Assembly: GCA_963737425.1 (NCBI GenBank)
Contig: CAVTSX010000008.1
Span: forward strand, 1,116,001-1,180,000
Length of the DNA: 64,000 nucleotides
Source: DASXRA01 sp963737425
GTDB taxonomy: Bacteria > Actinomycetota > Actinomycetes > Mycobacteriales > Jatrophihabitantaceae
Direction: 5' to 3'
The position numbers and the translations under genes were made by a program. Shown here piece after piece: positions 1 through 8,668 of the stretch (position 1 is its first letter; each line of letters begins with the position of its first letter). The notes beneath the pieces are model-generated. The model saw only the letters and a program-made list of their open reading frames with translations. It was not told the DNA's origin and searched no databases.

Positions 1-649
1 CGTGCACGCCGTGGGCCAGGTGGCGCACGCTGATCTTGACGCCGCGGTGTGGTCGTCGCTTCGCACGTCGCTGGTGCGTCGCCTCGCCGGCGTGCTGCCG
101 CCCGACGTTCGGGTCACCCGGATCGTCGTGGTGTCAGCGGACTTCGATGCTCGGTTCTCGGCCCTGTGGCGCCGCTATGAGTACCGGATCAGTGATGCCG
201 AGGCAGGGGTGAATCCCTTGCTGCGCAGGCATGTGCTGGCCTGGCGGTACCCGCTCGATACGGCCGCGATGTGCCGGGCCGCCGCCGCCTTCATTGGCGA
301 GCACGACTTCGTCGCGTTCTGCAAATACCGCGAGGGCGCAACCTCGATCCGCGAGATCGCGGCCTTCGACGTTGCGCGGTCGGCCGAGCAGCTCGTCTGC
401 ACGGTGCAGGCCGACGCGTTCTGCCACTCGATGGTGCGCTCGCTCGTCGGCGCCCTGATCGCGGTCGGCGAGGGCCGCCGCTCCGAAGACTGGCCGGCTT
501 CGTTGCTGACGCGCGGCGCACGGGCCGGCGAGGTCACGGTGGCGCCGCCTGCTGGGCTGACGCTCGTCGCGGTCGGCTACCCGCCTGAGTCCGAGCTCGC
601 GGCGCGAAACGAGCGCACGCGCCGGCGCCGGGCTGCATCCGAGGCCTGA
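1..649 (+). CDS. truA: tRNA pseudouridine synthase A, 3' part
   Basis: C-terminal part of TruA, which converts uridines 38-40 of the tRNA anticodon arm to pseudouridine. The window opens inside the gene: the first readable residues, VHAVGQVAH, normally follow directly after the GRTDxG motif, so the catalytic Asp lies just off the left edge. Family features still visible are the RRYEYRI strand, the HDFVAFCK segment and the C-terminal FCHSMVRSLVGALIAVG helix that packs against the active site. The reading frame is open from base 2 to the TGA at 647-649. It converges with the EamA gene only 8 bp away. The Arg-rich tail after the enzyme fold is probably disordered. Confidence 0.95.
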   Translation, partial: VHAVGQVAHADLDAAVWSSLRTSLVRRLAGVLPPDVRVTRIVVVSADFDARFSALWRRYEYRISDAEAGVNPLLRRHVLAWRYPLDTAAMCRAAAAFIGEHDFVAFCKYREGATSIREIAAFDVARSAEQLVCTVQADAFCHSMVRSLVGALIAVGEGRRSEDWPASLLTRGARAGEVTVAPPAGLTLVAVGYPPESELAARNERTRRRRAASEA

Positions 650-657
650 ACCGGCGC

Positions 658-1641
658 TCAGTCCACGACTACCGCGAGAGCGGGTGGACCCGCCGGAACC
701 GGCGCGCTCTTCCCGGCGTTTGGGGCACCCGTGGCTGGCTGATGGCGATGGGTGCGCGCGGTCTGCGCCACGGCGACGCCGACGAGCACTATCAACGCCC
801 CGATCAGTTGCGGGGTATTGAGCGACTCGCCCAGCCACAACCAGGCGACCGTGAAGGCAAAGACGACCTCGGTCGTGGCGACGATGCCCGCCGGCGTTGC
901 CTTGAGCCGTCCCAACGCGACGAACGACAGCAGGAACGGCACGAACGATCCGAGCGCGATCACGTAGCACAGCAGAACCCACAGGGGAACGACGGTGCCG
1001 GCGAGGTGGCCGCCCAGCGAGACACGATGCGAGAACACCTTCGGATCCATGGTCCACCAGCCGCTGAAGGCGGTCCAGAACAGTGTCGCGAACAGCATCG
1101 ACCAGAACGCCGTGGCCAATGCGGATGTGCGTGTGACCAGATGCTCGCCGAGCAGGAAGTAGGCCGCCAGCGCCACGGCGGCAAGACCCGCGACCGCCAT
1201 GCCGGCGAGCGCAAGGTTGCTGGACCAGATCTGGGCGACGGCGGCCAGGCCGACCAGCACGCAACCGATGGCTACCCACAGTCTGGGTCGTACGGCTTCG
1301 GCGAAGAAGACTCGGGCCACGACGGCCACCATGAGTATGGCCGTGTATTCGATCAGCAGCGCGATGCCGACCGGCAGCCGTTCGAGCGCTACGGCATAGA
1401 GCCACTGAACCATTGCGACGCCGACAACGCCGAGAACAGCCAGGCTGGCCATTTCGCGCAGGCTTATCCGCAGCGCGCTGCGGTTCGTCGCGAGCAGCAC
1501 AGCTGCGCCGACCAGCGCCGAGGAGAGCGATCGGAACAGGGTGAGTTGCGCCGGCGTGATGCCTGCGGCGAGCACCACCTTCGCGACGCTGCCGTTCGCG
1601 CCGAACAGCAGCGCGGAGAGCAACGCGCAGCCGTATCCCAT
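658..1641 (-). CDS. EamA/DMT-family transporter
   Basis: Predicted inner-membrane metabolite exporter of the drug/metabolite transporter superfamily, 327 aa. The protein has about ten hydrophobic segments in two EamA halves, beginning MGYGCALLSALLFGANGSVA; each half has the usual short loops, and the second half ends in the GESLNTPQLIGALIVLVGV pattern typical of EamA proteins. A hydrophilic Pro/Ala tail follows. I chose the ATG at 1641 because it has a GAGAGG ribosome site five bases upstream and starts directly at the first membrane segment; an upstream ATG at 1707 has no such site. The substrate cannot be predicted. The gene is divergent from the agmatinase region, with about 230 bp between them. 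Confidence 0.88.
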   Translation of the reverse strand: MGYGCALLSALLFGANGSVAKVVLAAGITPAQLTLFRSLSSALVGAAVLLATNRSALRISLREMASLAVLGVVGVAMVQWLYAVALERLPVGIALLIEYTAILMVAVVARVFFAEAVRPRLWVAIGCVLVGLAAVAQIWSSNLALAGMAVAGLAAVALAAYFLLGEHLVTRTSALATAFWSMLFATLFWTAFSGWWTMDPKVFSHRVSLGGHLAGTVVPLWVLLCYVIALGSFVPFLLSFVALGRLKATPAGIVATTEVVFAFTVAWLWLGESLNTPQLIGALIVLVGVAVAQTARTHRHQPATGAPNAGKSAPVPAGPPALAVVVD

Positions 1642-1814
1642 GAAAGCCTCTCGCCTGTAATGAGCTAATAAGCCAATAGCCCGTGACTCTAATTGGTCCG
1701 GCGTCATGAGGCAACGTGGTATTCGCTCCTGACATACCCGTCCCACTGATGCGACACTGACGAAAAGGCCACGATTGTCGCCACCGAGTACGTCTCGCAT
1801 CCGAAGGAGGACCC

Positions 1815-1877
1815 GTGCGCGAGCATCGCAGCGAGCGTCAGCGAATGAGGACCGCAGCGGGCCGGGTGGTCTCGTGA
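1815..1877 (+). other. possible 20-codon Arg-rich leader ORF
   Basis: A perfect AAGGAGG at 1803-1809 stands five bases before GTG 1815. That GTG opens a 20-codon frame with six arginine codons, ending in TGA 1875-1877, which overlaps the GTG 1874 start of the agmatinase frame (GTGA). This is the layout of a translationally coupled leader peptide, but Arg codons are frequent in any frame of such GC-rich DNA. Treat as a candidate only. Confidence 0.3.
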
Positions 1878-2810
1878 GTTCACCGATCGGACCACCTGAC
1901 CCTCGAGAGGTACCCCGCTTCGCTGGGCTCGCCACCTACGCGCGCCTGCCCCGCCTGGACGACGTGCCAAGTGCCGACGTCGCCGTACTCGGTGTTCGAC
2001 AGCGGCACGTCGTTCCGTCCGGGAGCGCGTTTCGGCCCCGAAGCGGTGCGGGCCGGTTCGCGGTTGCTGCGCCCGTATCACCTGGCGCTCGAGGTCGAGC
2101 CGTGGACCGCTCTGCAGGTAGCCGACGCGGGCGATGTCACGGCCAACCCGTTCGACATCGGCGAGGCGGTGAGCCAGATCGAGTCGGCCGCGAATGCCCT
2201 TTACGGCAAGGCAGAACGCATCATCTCGATCGGCGGCGACCATACCGTCGCGCTCCCGCTGCTGCGTGCTGCCCATGCACAGCACGGGCCGATCGCGCTC
2301 GTTCATTTCGACGCGCACCTGGATACCTGGGACACCTACTTCGGCGCGCGCTTCACGCACGGCACGCCGTTTCGGCGGGCGTCCGAGGAAGGGCTGCTCG
2401 CCCTCGATCACTGCGCGCACGTCGGCATCCGGAATTCGGTGTACGCGCTGTCCGACCTGACCGACGACGCCCGGTTGGGCTTCGCGACCGTCTCGACACT
2501 GGACGTCGCGCGCCGCGGCGTCGACGATGCGATCGACCGGGTGCGTGAGCGTGTGGGCGCGCTGCCCGTCTACGTGAGCATCGACATCGACGTGCTCGAC
2601 CCCGCGCACGCCCCGGGCACCGGCACGCCCGAGCCGGGCGGCCTGACGACCCGCGAACTCCAGCTGATCCTGCACGGGCTGGCCGACCTGAGCCTGGTCG
2701 GCGCGGACGTCGTTGAGGTGTCGCCCGTGTATGACCACGCGCAGCTGACCGCGCTGGCCGCGGCCGGTGTCATCTACGAGCTGCTGGGCGTCTTCGCGAA
2801 GGGCGCGTGA
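1874..2810 (+). pseudogene. speB: agmatinase/ureohydrolase, frameshifted
   Basis: Ureohydrolase that would split agmatine to putrescine and urea. The C-terminal 280 residues, readable from ATG 1971, carry all the manganese motifs: GGDHT (about 2232), HFDAHLDTW (about 2305) and SIDIDVLDPAHAPG (about 2578). The first part of the enzyme, RFAGLATYARLPRLDDVPSADVAVLGV, lies in another frame (GTG 1874 to about 1996), and the protein continues as FDSGTSFRPGARFGPEAVR in the second frame. Family members have LGVPFDSGTSFRPG at this junction, so bases are missing: a net loss of about 5 nt, or any loss leaving 2 mod 3, near 1990-2000. The alternative is an intact short protein from ATG 1971 lacking the first beta strand, or a sequencing error. 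GTG 1874 overlaps the stop of a small upstream ORF. Confidence 0.75.
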
Positions 2811-2825
2811 CTGCGCGGTCCGGCG

Positions 2826-2877
2826 TGATCATCTCTGCTGCGGGCGCCACGCTGCGCAGTTCCACCAGAGATGATCA
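2826..2877. repeat. intergenic inverted repeat, family II
   Basis: Arms TGATCATCTCT (2826-2836) and AGAGATGATCA (2867-2877) form an 11-bp perfect stem between the convergent ends of agmatinase and the hydrolase. There is no T tract, so it could be a bidirectional U-less terminator. The same arm sequence recurs at 44341-44407. Confidence 0.75.
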
Positions 2878-2912
2878 TGAAGGCGTGCAGCGGCCAGCGA
2901 CTGGCCCCGGGG

Positions 2913-3500
2913 TCAGCCGATGAACGCGAGGTTGTCCCGCCCGCACCAGTCCAGCACGGCGGGCCAACTGCCATATCCGGCCTCGACGTTGAGGTGCCCG
3001 GCGCCCGGTATGACGGTGGTGGGCAGCTTCAGCGCTCGGCCGTAGGCGTTGGCGGCGCCTTCGGGGCAGTACGGGTCGTTGTCGGCGCAGACCAGCACGG
3101 TGCCGTCTGCGGCGTGACGCACGAGGTCGATCTCAAGGGGAACAGGCAGCAACGCCGACAGTTCCGGAACCTGCGTGTGCGGCGACGGGGGAGCGACCAG
3201 TGCGACGCGGGCCGGCCGGGGCCCGCCGCCTGCGTGCACATGGTGCAGCCAGAGCAGCACACCGAGCGAATGGCACAGCACGTCGAACCCGTCGTCGGGC
3301 AGGCCGGAAAGCGTGGTCTGCAGCGCGTCGAGCCAGGGGGCCAGTTGCGGCGCGTTCGGGTCGGGCAGTTCTGGATAGCGCACCTCGCGTCCGCCCTCGG
3401 CGAGACGTGCCGCGAGCCAGGTCTGCCAGTGCTCGGCCTCGTTGCCCTGCCAGCCGTGGACGAGGACGGTCGGGACGGTACGGGTTGGTCGGCGCGGCAC
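2913..3500 (-). CDS. RBBP9/YdeN-type alpha/beta hydrolase
   Basis: Small cytoplasmic serine hydrolase, 195 aa, of the RBBP9/YdeN family; the natural substrate is unknown. It opens with the oxyanion segment TVLVHGWQGNEAEHWQTWL, followed by the YPELPDPNAPQ stretch typical of the family, the nucleophile elbow CHSLG, an acid in the CADNDPYC strand and the catalytic His in GAGHLN. I take GTG 3500 as start because a TAGGCT hexamer lies seven bases upstream, matching the leaderless pattern seen at other genes here, and the length fits the family. An ATG at 3611 would add a basic 37-residue tail and collide with the moxR start. Divergent from moxR. Confidence 0.85.
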   Translation of the reverse strand: MPRRPTRTVPTVLVHGWQGNEAEHWQTWLAARLAEGGREVRYPELPDPNAPQLAPWLDALQTTLSGLPDDGFDVLCHSLGVLLWLHHVHAGGGPRPARVALVAPPSPHTQVPELSALLPVPLEIDLVRHAADGTVLVCADNDPYCPEGAANAYGRALKLPTTVIPGAGHLNVEAGYGSWPAVLDWCGRDNLAFIG

Positions 3501-3559
3501 GCGCCAGAGCCTACGGCGCAATCGGCCGCCCCACGCGTATGGCGGGTTCAATCGAACGG

Positions 3560-3589
3560 TTGGGGGCACCCGGATCGGCGCGGTATAGG
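3560..3589 (+). promoter_or_regulatory. candidate promoter for moxR
   Basis: TTGGGG (3560-3565), an 18-bp spacer and TATAGG (3584-3589). A start about seven bases downstream would leave a leader of only a few bases before GTG 3603, consistent with the lack of a ribosome-binding site. Confidence 0.45.
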
Positions 3590-3602
3590 TCATGCTGGAC
3601 GG

Positions 3603-4481
3603 GTGGATCACGCCTACACGAAGCCGTCGGAACTCGCCGCCGCGCTGGAGCAGACCGGGTACCTACCCGACGAAGGTCTGGCCACGGCGGCCTTCCTCGC
3701 CCTGCGGATGCACCGTCCGCTGTTCCTCGAGGGTGACGCCGGGGTCGGCAAGACCAGCCTCGCCCACGCCCTCGCCGACGTGCTCGAGGCGCGACTGGTG
3801 CGATTGCAGTGCTATGAGGGGATTGACGCCGCGCAGGCACTTTATGACTGGGACTTCCCTCGGCAGGTGCTGCACCTGCGCGCCGCCGAGACCGCCGGGC
3901 GGCGCGATGCGGACGAACTCGAACGATCGCTGTATGACCGGCGCTTCCTCGTCGCCCGGCCGATCCTGCAGGCCATCGAGCATTCGCCGTCCGTGTTGCT
4001 CGTCGACGAGATCGACCGCGCCGACGACGAGTTCGAGGCGTTCCTGCTCGAGGTGCTCGCCGACAACGCGGTGACGATCCCGGAGATCGGCACCATCCGG
4101 GCCGAGACGGCTCCTCTCGTCGTGCTGACCTCCAATCGCACCCGCGAGGTGCATGACGCGCTCAAACGGCGCTGCCTCTATCACTGGGTGCCGCATCCGT
4201 CCTATGAGCGCGAGGTGGCGATCTTGCGGCGCAGGCTGCCTGAGGTCAGCGCGAAGCTCGCGAGCGAGGTCGCGCGGGCCACGGCCCGGCTGCGCACCGC
4301 CGACCTACTCAAGCCGCCCGGGGTGGCCGAGTCGATCGACTGGGCGCACGCGCTGCATCTGCTCGGCGCCCGCGAACTCGACATGGAGAGCGCAGCGGCC
4401 ACCCTCGGTGCGGTGCTGAAGTATCACGAAGACTCCGTCCGGGTGCGCGAGTCCGTCCTGGCCGAGCTGATCGGCGCGTAG
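3603..4481 (+). CDS. MoxR-family AAA+ ATPase (CoxD-like)
   Basis: AAA+ ATPase of the MoxR family, 292 aa. These ATPases work with VWA-domain partners as chaperones inserting or remodelling metal cofactors; next to CO-dehydrogenase genes they are called CoxD and are thought to mature the Mo-Cu site. Visible motifs are Walker A GDAGVGKTSLAHAL, Walker B VLLVDEID, sensor 1 in VVLTSNRTREVHDALKRRC and the small C-terminal lid. GTG 3603 is the start because the protein begins with the family segment YTKPSELAAALEQTGYLPDEGLATAAFLAL and no ribosome site precedes it (probable near-leaderless mRNA). It is followed five bases later by the VWA gene, its expected partner. Confidence 0.9.
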   Translation: MDHAYTKPSELAAALEQTGYLPDEGLATAAFLALRMHRPLFLEGDAGVGKTSLAHALADVLEARLVRLQCYEGIDAAQALYDWDFPRQVLHLRAAETAGRRDADELERSLYDRRFLVARPILQAIEHSPSVLLVDEIDRADDEFEAFLLEVLADNAVTIPEIGTIRAETAPLVVLTSNRTREVHDALKRRCLYHWVPHPSYEREVAILRRRLPEVSAKLASEVARATARLRTADLLKPPGVAESIDWAHALHLLGARELDMESAAATLGAVLKYHEDSVRVRESVLAELIGA

Positions 4482-4486
4482 ATGGC

Positions 4487-5614
4487 ATGACATCCGGGGA
4501 CGGCACGGCATCCCGTGACGGCGTCGACATCGTGCTCGGCTTCGCCCGCACGCTGCGGCATGCCGGCGTTCCCGCCACCCCCGACCGGGTGCAGGCGATG
4601 GTCATCGCGCTGGGGCACCTCGATGTGCTCGATCCGTCCGATACGTATTGGGCCGGACGGGTCACGCTGTGCGGCGACCCGTCCGACCTGGAGCGTTACG
4701 ACGCCGCGTTCGCGGCGTACTTCGGCGGCCGCGGCCTTCCGCCGACCCGGCGCGCGCCGCCGGCGGTGCGCTTGCGCGCGGCGCCGATCACGGCCGAGGT
4801 GCCTGCCGGGGAAGACGCCGACTTGTCCGATGCGCCGCAGCTGAAGGTGCAGGCCAGCCGGCAGGAAGTGCTGCGACACCGCGACGTCACGAAGCTGTCC
4901 GCGCCCGAGCGCGAGGAGGTGCAGCGCCTGCTCGCCCTGCTCGCTCCCCGCGTCGGATGGCGTCGAACGCGCCGTTACGGGCCGGCGCAGCGCGGCCCGG
5001 TCGACCTCGAACGCACCGTGCGGCGCATGTTGCACCAGGGTGGTGAGCCCAGCCGGCTGGCTCGCCAGGCGCGGCGTCGCAAACCCCGACGCCTGGTGCT
5101 TCTGCTCGATGTGAGCGGCTCGATGGAGCCCTACTCGGACGCGCTGCTGCGCTTCTCGCATGCCGCAGTTCGAGCCTCGCCGCTACGGGCCGAGGTGTTC
5201 ACCCTGGGCACGCGGCTGACCCGCATCACGCGCGAACTGCGCCAGCGCGACCCGGACCGCGCCCTGGCCGCCGCGAGCGGTGCCATCCCGGACTGGAGCG
5301 GCGGCACCCGCCTCGGCGACTCGATCAAGGCGTTCCTCGACCTGTGGGGGCAGCGCGGCGTCGCCCGCGGGGCCATCGCCGTGCTGTTCTCCGACGGCTG
5401 GGAACGCGGAGATCCGGCCCTTTTGGGCGAGCAGATGACCCGGCTGGCCCGGCTCGCACACCGCGTCGTCTGGGTCAATCCGCACAAGGGCAAGGACGGC
5501 TATCTCCCGGTAACCGGCGGCATGGTGGCCGCGTTGCCGCATATCGACCACCTCGTAGCGGGACATAGTCTCGCCGCCCTCGAACAACTCGTGAACGTCA
5601 TCGGCGAGGCCTGA
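4487..5614 (+). CDS. coxE: VWA-domain protein, CoxE-like
   Basis: Soluble 375-aa protein with a C-terminal von Willebrand factor A domain of the CoxE type, the usual partner of the MoxR ATPase in maturation of CO dehydrogenase and related molybdenum hydroxylases. The N-terminal half (about 1-190) is helical; the VWA domain starts at RRLVLLLDVSGSMEPYSDALLRF, which gives the metal-binding MIDAS DxSxS, with the second MIDAS loop in SGGTRLGDS and the third in FSDGWERGD. The gene begins five bases after moxR and ends before an inverted repeat, so coxD-coxE appear to form a two-gene unit transcribed separately from coxSLM. Its assignment to the coxSLM enzyme rests on proximity. Confidence 0.88.
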   Translation: MTSGDGTASRDGVDIVLGFARTLRHAGVPATPDRVQAMVIALGHLDVLDPSDTYWAGRVTLCGDPSDLERYDAAFAAYFGGRGLPPTRRAPPAVRLRAAPITAEVPAGEDADLSDAPQLKVQASRQEVLRHRDVTKLSAPEREEVQRLLALLAPRVGWRRTRRYGPAQRGPVDLERTVRRMLHQGGEPSRLARQARRRKPRRLVLLLDVSGSMEPYSDALLRFSHAAVRASPLRAEVFTLGTRLTRITRELRQRDPDRALAAASGAIPDWSGGTRLGDSIKAFLDLWGQRGVARGAIAVLFSDGWERGDPALLGEQMTRLARLAHRVVWVNPHKGKDGYLPVTGGMVAALPHIDHLVAGHSLAALEQLVNVIGEA

Positions 5615-5622
5615 GCACAACT

Positions 5623-5675
5623 GTTGATCTTCGTGTGCAAACGCGCTACGGCGCGATATTCGCAGGAAGATCAAC
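5623..5675. terminator. inverted repeat after coxE
   Basis: Arms GTTGATCTTC (5623-5632) and GAAGATCAAC (5666-5675), with an inner GCGC/GCGC pair, directly after the coxE stop. There is no T tract; it is a likely U-less terminator separating coxDE from coxSLM. It partly resembles the family I repeats at 9535 and 13553. Confidence 0.6.
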
Positions 5676-5723
5676 TCATCTCGGTGGAAGGCTTGCCAAC
5701 TCGCGCGCCGAGGACTTTGGTGT

Positions 5724-5737
5724 GTTGTACGCACAAC
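5724..5737. promoter_or_regulatory. possible operator before coxSLM
   Basis: GTTGT-ACGC-ACAAC inverted repeat about 25 bases before the first translation signal of the coxSLM unit. Its position suits a repressor or activator site; no regulator gene is adjacent. Confidence 0.3.
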
Positions 5738-5760
5738 TTCAGAGCCGAGCTGGAGGACCC

Positions 5761-5811
5761 ATGACGGGCGAAGACGACCGCGAGCAGAACGAGCGCGGAG
5801 GCGAGAAATGA
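5761..5811 (+). other. possible 16-codon ORF coupled to coxS
   Basis: ATG 5761 is preceded by GGAGG (5752-5756) and opens a 16-codon acidic frame (MTGEDDREQNERGGEK) whose TGA overlaps the coxS ATG (ATGA 5808-5811). The second GGAGG, used by coxS, lies inside it. Size and signals suit a translationally coupled leader peptide; no homology can be judged at this length. Confidence 0.35.
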
Positions 5812-6281
5812 CCAGTGTGAATGTCACCGTCGACGGCGTCGCGTACCACGACGACGTCGAACCGCGGACGCTGCTCGTCCACTACCTGCGAGAACGACTC
5901 GGCAAGGTCGGCACCGTCGTGGGCTGCGACACGAGCAACTGCGGCGCCTGCACCGTGCTGCTCGACGGCAAGAGCGTGAAGAGTTGTGCGGTCCTCGCCG
6001 TCCAGGCAGACGGGCGTGAGATCACGACGATCGAGGGACTCGCCGGCGCCGACGGGACGCTGCATCCGGTGCAGCAGGCGTTCCACGACGAGCACGCCCT
6101 CCAGTGCGGTTTCTGCACGCCGGGCATGATCATGTCGGCCTGCGATCTGCTCGCTGAGAACCCGAATCCGAGCGAGGCCGAGGTCCGTGATGCCATCGAG
6201 GGAAACCTTTGCCGGTGCACCGGCTACCAGAACATCGTGCGCGCCGTCCAAGCGGCCGCGAAGGCGGGGGTGACGACATGA
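5808..6281 (+). CDS. coxS: CO dehydrogenase-type small (2Fe-2S) subunit
   Basis: Iron-sulfur subunit of a molybdenum hydroxylase, 157 aa, carrying two [2Fe-2S] clusters that pass electrons from the Mo site to FAD. The N-terminal plant-type ferredoxin domain has the Cys pattern CDTSNCGACTVLLDG with a later Cys in VKSC; the C-terminal four-helix domain has CGFCTPGMIM and CRCTGYQNI. Length and spacing are normal. ATG 5808 is preceded by GGAGG. It overlaps coxL by four bases (ATGA), and the S-L-M order is that of form II (BMS) CO dehydrogenase-like operons rather than the M-S-L order of form I. Confidence 0.95.
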   Translation: MTSVNVTVDGVAYHDDVEPRTLLVHYLRERLGKVGTVVGCDTSNCGACTVLLDGKSVKSCAVLAVQADGREITTIEGLAGADGTLHPVQQAFHDEHALQCGFCTPGMIMSACDLLAENPNPSEAEVRDAIEGNLCRCTGYQNIVRAVQAAAKAGVTT

Positions 6282-8668
6282 CGACACTTGCCGAGCGTCC
6301 CGCCGCCGAGGTCGGCGAGATTGGCCGAGCCCGCAAGCGTAAAGAGGACGCGCACCTCATCACCGGCCGCACGACGTGGACCGACAACCTGACCCTTCCC
6401 GGCATGCTGCACCTGGCCATCCTGCGTAGCCCGATGGCGCACGCGAAGATCGTCTCGGCCGATGTCTCCGAAGCCCGCAAGCGGCCCGGCGTGATCGCCG
6501 TATTCACCGGCAAGGACTTCGCCGAGGAGCAGGGCTCGATCCCGTGCGCGTGGCCGGTGACTGCCGACATGGTCAACCCGGGGCATCCGAGCCTGGCGGT
6601 CGATCAGGTCAATCACGTGGGCGAGGCGGTAGCCGTTGTCGTCGCGCGCGACAAGGCATCGGCGCAGGACGCGCTCGAGGCGATCGACATCGAGTACGCG
6701 GCGTTGCCGCCGGTGCTCGACATGGAGGCTGCGCTGGCCGACGGGGCCACCCTGGTGCATCCGCATCTGACGTCGAACAAGTCGTTCACCTGGGAGTTCG
6801 AGTCGGGAGCGGCGGGCACCGGCGCCCCCATCGACGATGCGCTGCGCGGCGCCGAAGTCACCGTCAAACGCCGGTTCCGGCAGCAGCGGCTGATTCCGGC
6901 GTTCATGGAGCCCCGTTCGACCGTGGTGCAACCCCTCGGCGACGGCGTGACGATGTGGTCTTCGACGCAGATCCCGCACATCCTGCGCACGATGCTCGCC
7001 CTCGTGCTCGCCATTCCGGAGCACAAGGTGCGGGTGATCGCTCCGGACGTCGGCGGCGGATTCGGCGGCAAGCTGCAGGTGACGCCGGAGGAGTTCATCT
7101 GCACGATGGTTGCGCGCCGGCTGGGCAAGCCGGTGAAATACACGGAGTCGCGCTCGGAGTCGCTGATGAGCGGGCACCACGGGCGCGACCAGATCCAGGA
7201 CATCACGCTCACTGCGACCCGCGACGGCACGTTCACCGGTTTGGACGTGCACATCCTGTCCGACATGGGCGCGTACCTGCGCCTGGTCTCGCCGGGCATC
7301 CCCATCCTGGGTGCGTTCATGTACAACGCGATCTACAAGATCGCGGCGTACCGCTTCGTCTGCGACGGCGTGTTCAGCACGAAGACGCCGACGGACGCCT
7401 ACCGCGGTGCCGGGCGTCCGGAGGCGACCTTCGCGATCGAGCGCATGGTCGACGAGATGGCCGCCGAACTGGGCATGGATCCACTGGACCTGCGGCGAAA
7501 GAACTGGATCAAGCACGACGAGTTCCCGTTCACGACGGTGGCCGGCATGACCTACGACAGCGGCAACTACGAGGCGGCGACCGAGCGCGCGCTCGAACTC
7601 ATCGGCTGGGACGACCTCAAGCGCGAGCAGGCAGAACGCCGCTCGTCGAACGACCCGGTGCAGCTCGGCCTCGGCATCTCGACGTTCACCGAGATGTGCG
7701 GGCTCGCGCCCTCGCGGGTGCTCGGCGCACTCTCCTACGCCGCCGGCGGCTGGGAGAACGCGATGGTGCGGATGCTTGCCACCGGCAAGGTCGAGGTGGT
7801 CACCGGGTCGAGCGCGCACGGGCAGGGGCATGAGACGGCGTGGAGCCAGATCGTCGCCGATCAGCTCGGCGTGCCGTTCGACGACGTCGAGATCATCCAC
7901 GGCGACACCCAGTCCTCGCCGAAGGGCATGGACACCTACGGGTCGCGCTCGCTGACCGTCGGCGCCATCGCGGTGGTCGGCGCCGCGCAGAAGGTGATCG
8001 CGAAGGCGAAGAAGATCGCCGCGCACATGCTCGAGGCCAGCGAGGACGACATCGAGTTCGCCGACGGGACGTTCAGCGTGCGCGGGGCGCCTGGCACCGG
8101 AAAGACGATCCAGGACATCGCGTTCGCCACGTTCCACGCGCACGACCTGCCCGACGGCGTCGAGCCTTCCCTGGACGCCGACGCCACCTACGACCCGGAG
8201 AACTTCTCCTTCCCGCACGGCACCCACCTGTGCGCGGCCGACGTCGACACCGAGACCGGGCGGGTCACGATCCGCAAGTACGTCTGCGTCGATGACATCG
8301 GGCAGGTGATCAACCCGCTGATCGTCGAAGGCCAGGTGCACGGCGGTATCGCCCAGGGTATCGCCCAGGCCCTGTACGAGGAGGCCGTGTACGACGAGGA
8401 CGGCAACCTGGTCACGGGTACCCTGGTCGACTACCTCGTGCCGTCCGCGGTCGATCTTCCGTCGTTCACCACCGACCGCACCGTGAGCCCATCGACGACG
8501 AATCCCCTTGGGGTAAAGGGGGTTGGCGAGGCCGGCACCATCGCGTCCACCCCGGCGGTGGTCAACGCGATCGTCGACGCGCTGCGGCCCTTCGGCGTCA
8601 CCGACGTACCGATGCCGTGCACGCCCGAACGGGTGTGGCGGGCGATCAACGAGGGAGGCGCCCGATGA
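6278..8668 (+). CDS. coxL: CO dehydrogenase-type large subunit, form II
   Basis: Molybdopterin-binding catalytic subunit, 796 aa, of the xanthine oxidase/aldehyde oxidase superfamily. It starts with the family segment IGRARKRKEDAHLITGRTTW and contains the Mo-cofactor loop GGGFGGK, the active-site loop AYRGAGR (374-380) and the late GVGEAGT carrying the base Glu. Form I CO dehydrogenases have AYRCSFR with the Cu-binding Cys in that loop; this loop has Gly instead, so the protein is form II. Form II members have been linked to CO only weakly and may oxidise aldehydes, purines or other carbon compounds, so the substrate is open. ATG 6278 overlaps the coxS stop. Confidence 0.93.
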   Translation: MTTLAERPAAEVGEIGRARKRKEDAHLITGRTTWTDNLTLPGMLHLAILRSPMAHAKIVSADVSEARKRPGVIAVFTGKDFAEEQGSIPCAWPVTADMVNPGHPSLAVDQVNHVGEAVAVVVARDKASAQDALEAIDIEYAALPPVLDMEAALADGATLVHPHLTSNKSFTWEFESGAAGTGAPIDDALRGAEVTVKRRFRQQRLIPAFMEPRSTVVQPLGDGVTMWSSTQIPHILRTMLALVLAIPEHKVRVIAPDVGGGFGGKLQVTPEEFICTMVARRLGKPVKYTESRSESLMSGHHGRDQIQDITLTATRDGTFTGLDVHILSDMGAYLRLVSPGIPILGAFMYNAIYKIAAYRFVCDGVFSTKTPTDAYRGAGRPEATFAIERMVDEMAAELGMDPLDLRRKNWIKHDEFPFTTVAGMTYDSGNYEAATERALELIGWDDLKREQAERRSSNDPVQLGLGISTFTEMCGLAPSRVLGALSYAAGGWENAMVRMLATGKVEVVTGSSAHGQGHETAWSQIVADQLGVPFDDVEIIHGDTQSSPKGMDTYGSRSLTVGAIAVVGAAQKVIAKAKKIAAHMLEASEDDIEFADGTFSVRGAPGTGKTIQDIAFATFHAHDLPDGVEPSLDADATYDPENFSFPHGTHLCAADVDTETGRVTIRKYVCVDDIGQVINPLIVEGQVHGGIAQGIAQALYEEAVYDEDGNLVTGTLVDYLVPSAVDLPSFTTDRTVSPSTTNPLGVKGVGEAGTIASTPAVVNAIVDALRPFGVTDVPMPCTPERVWRAINEGGAR

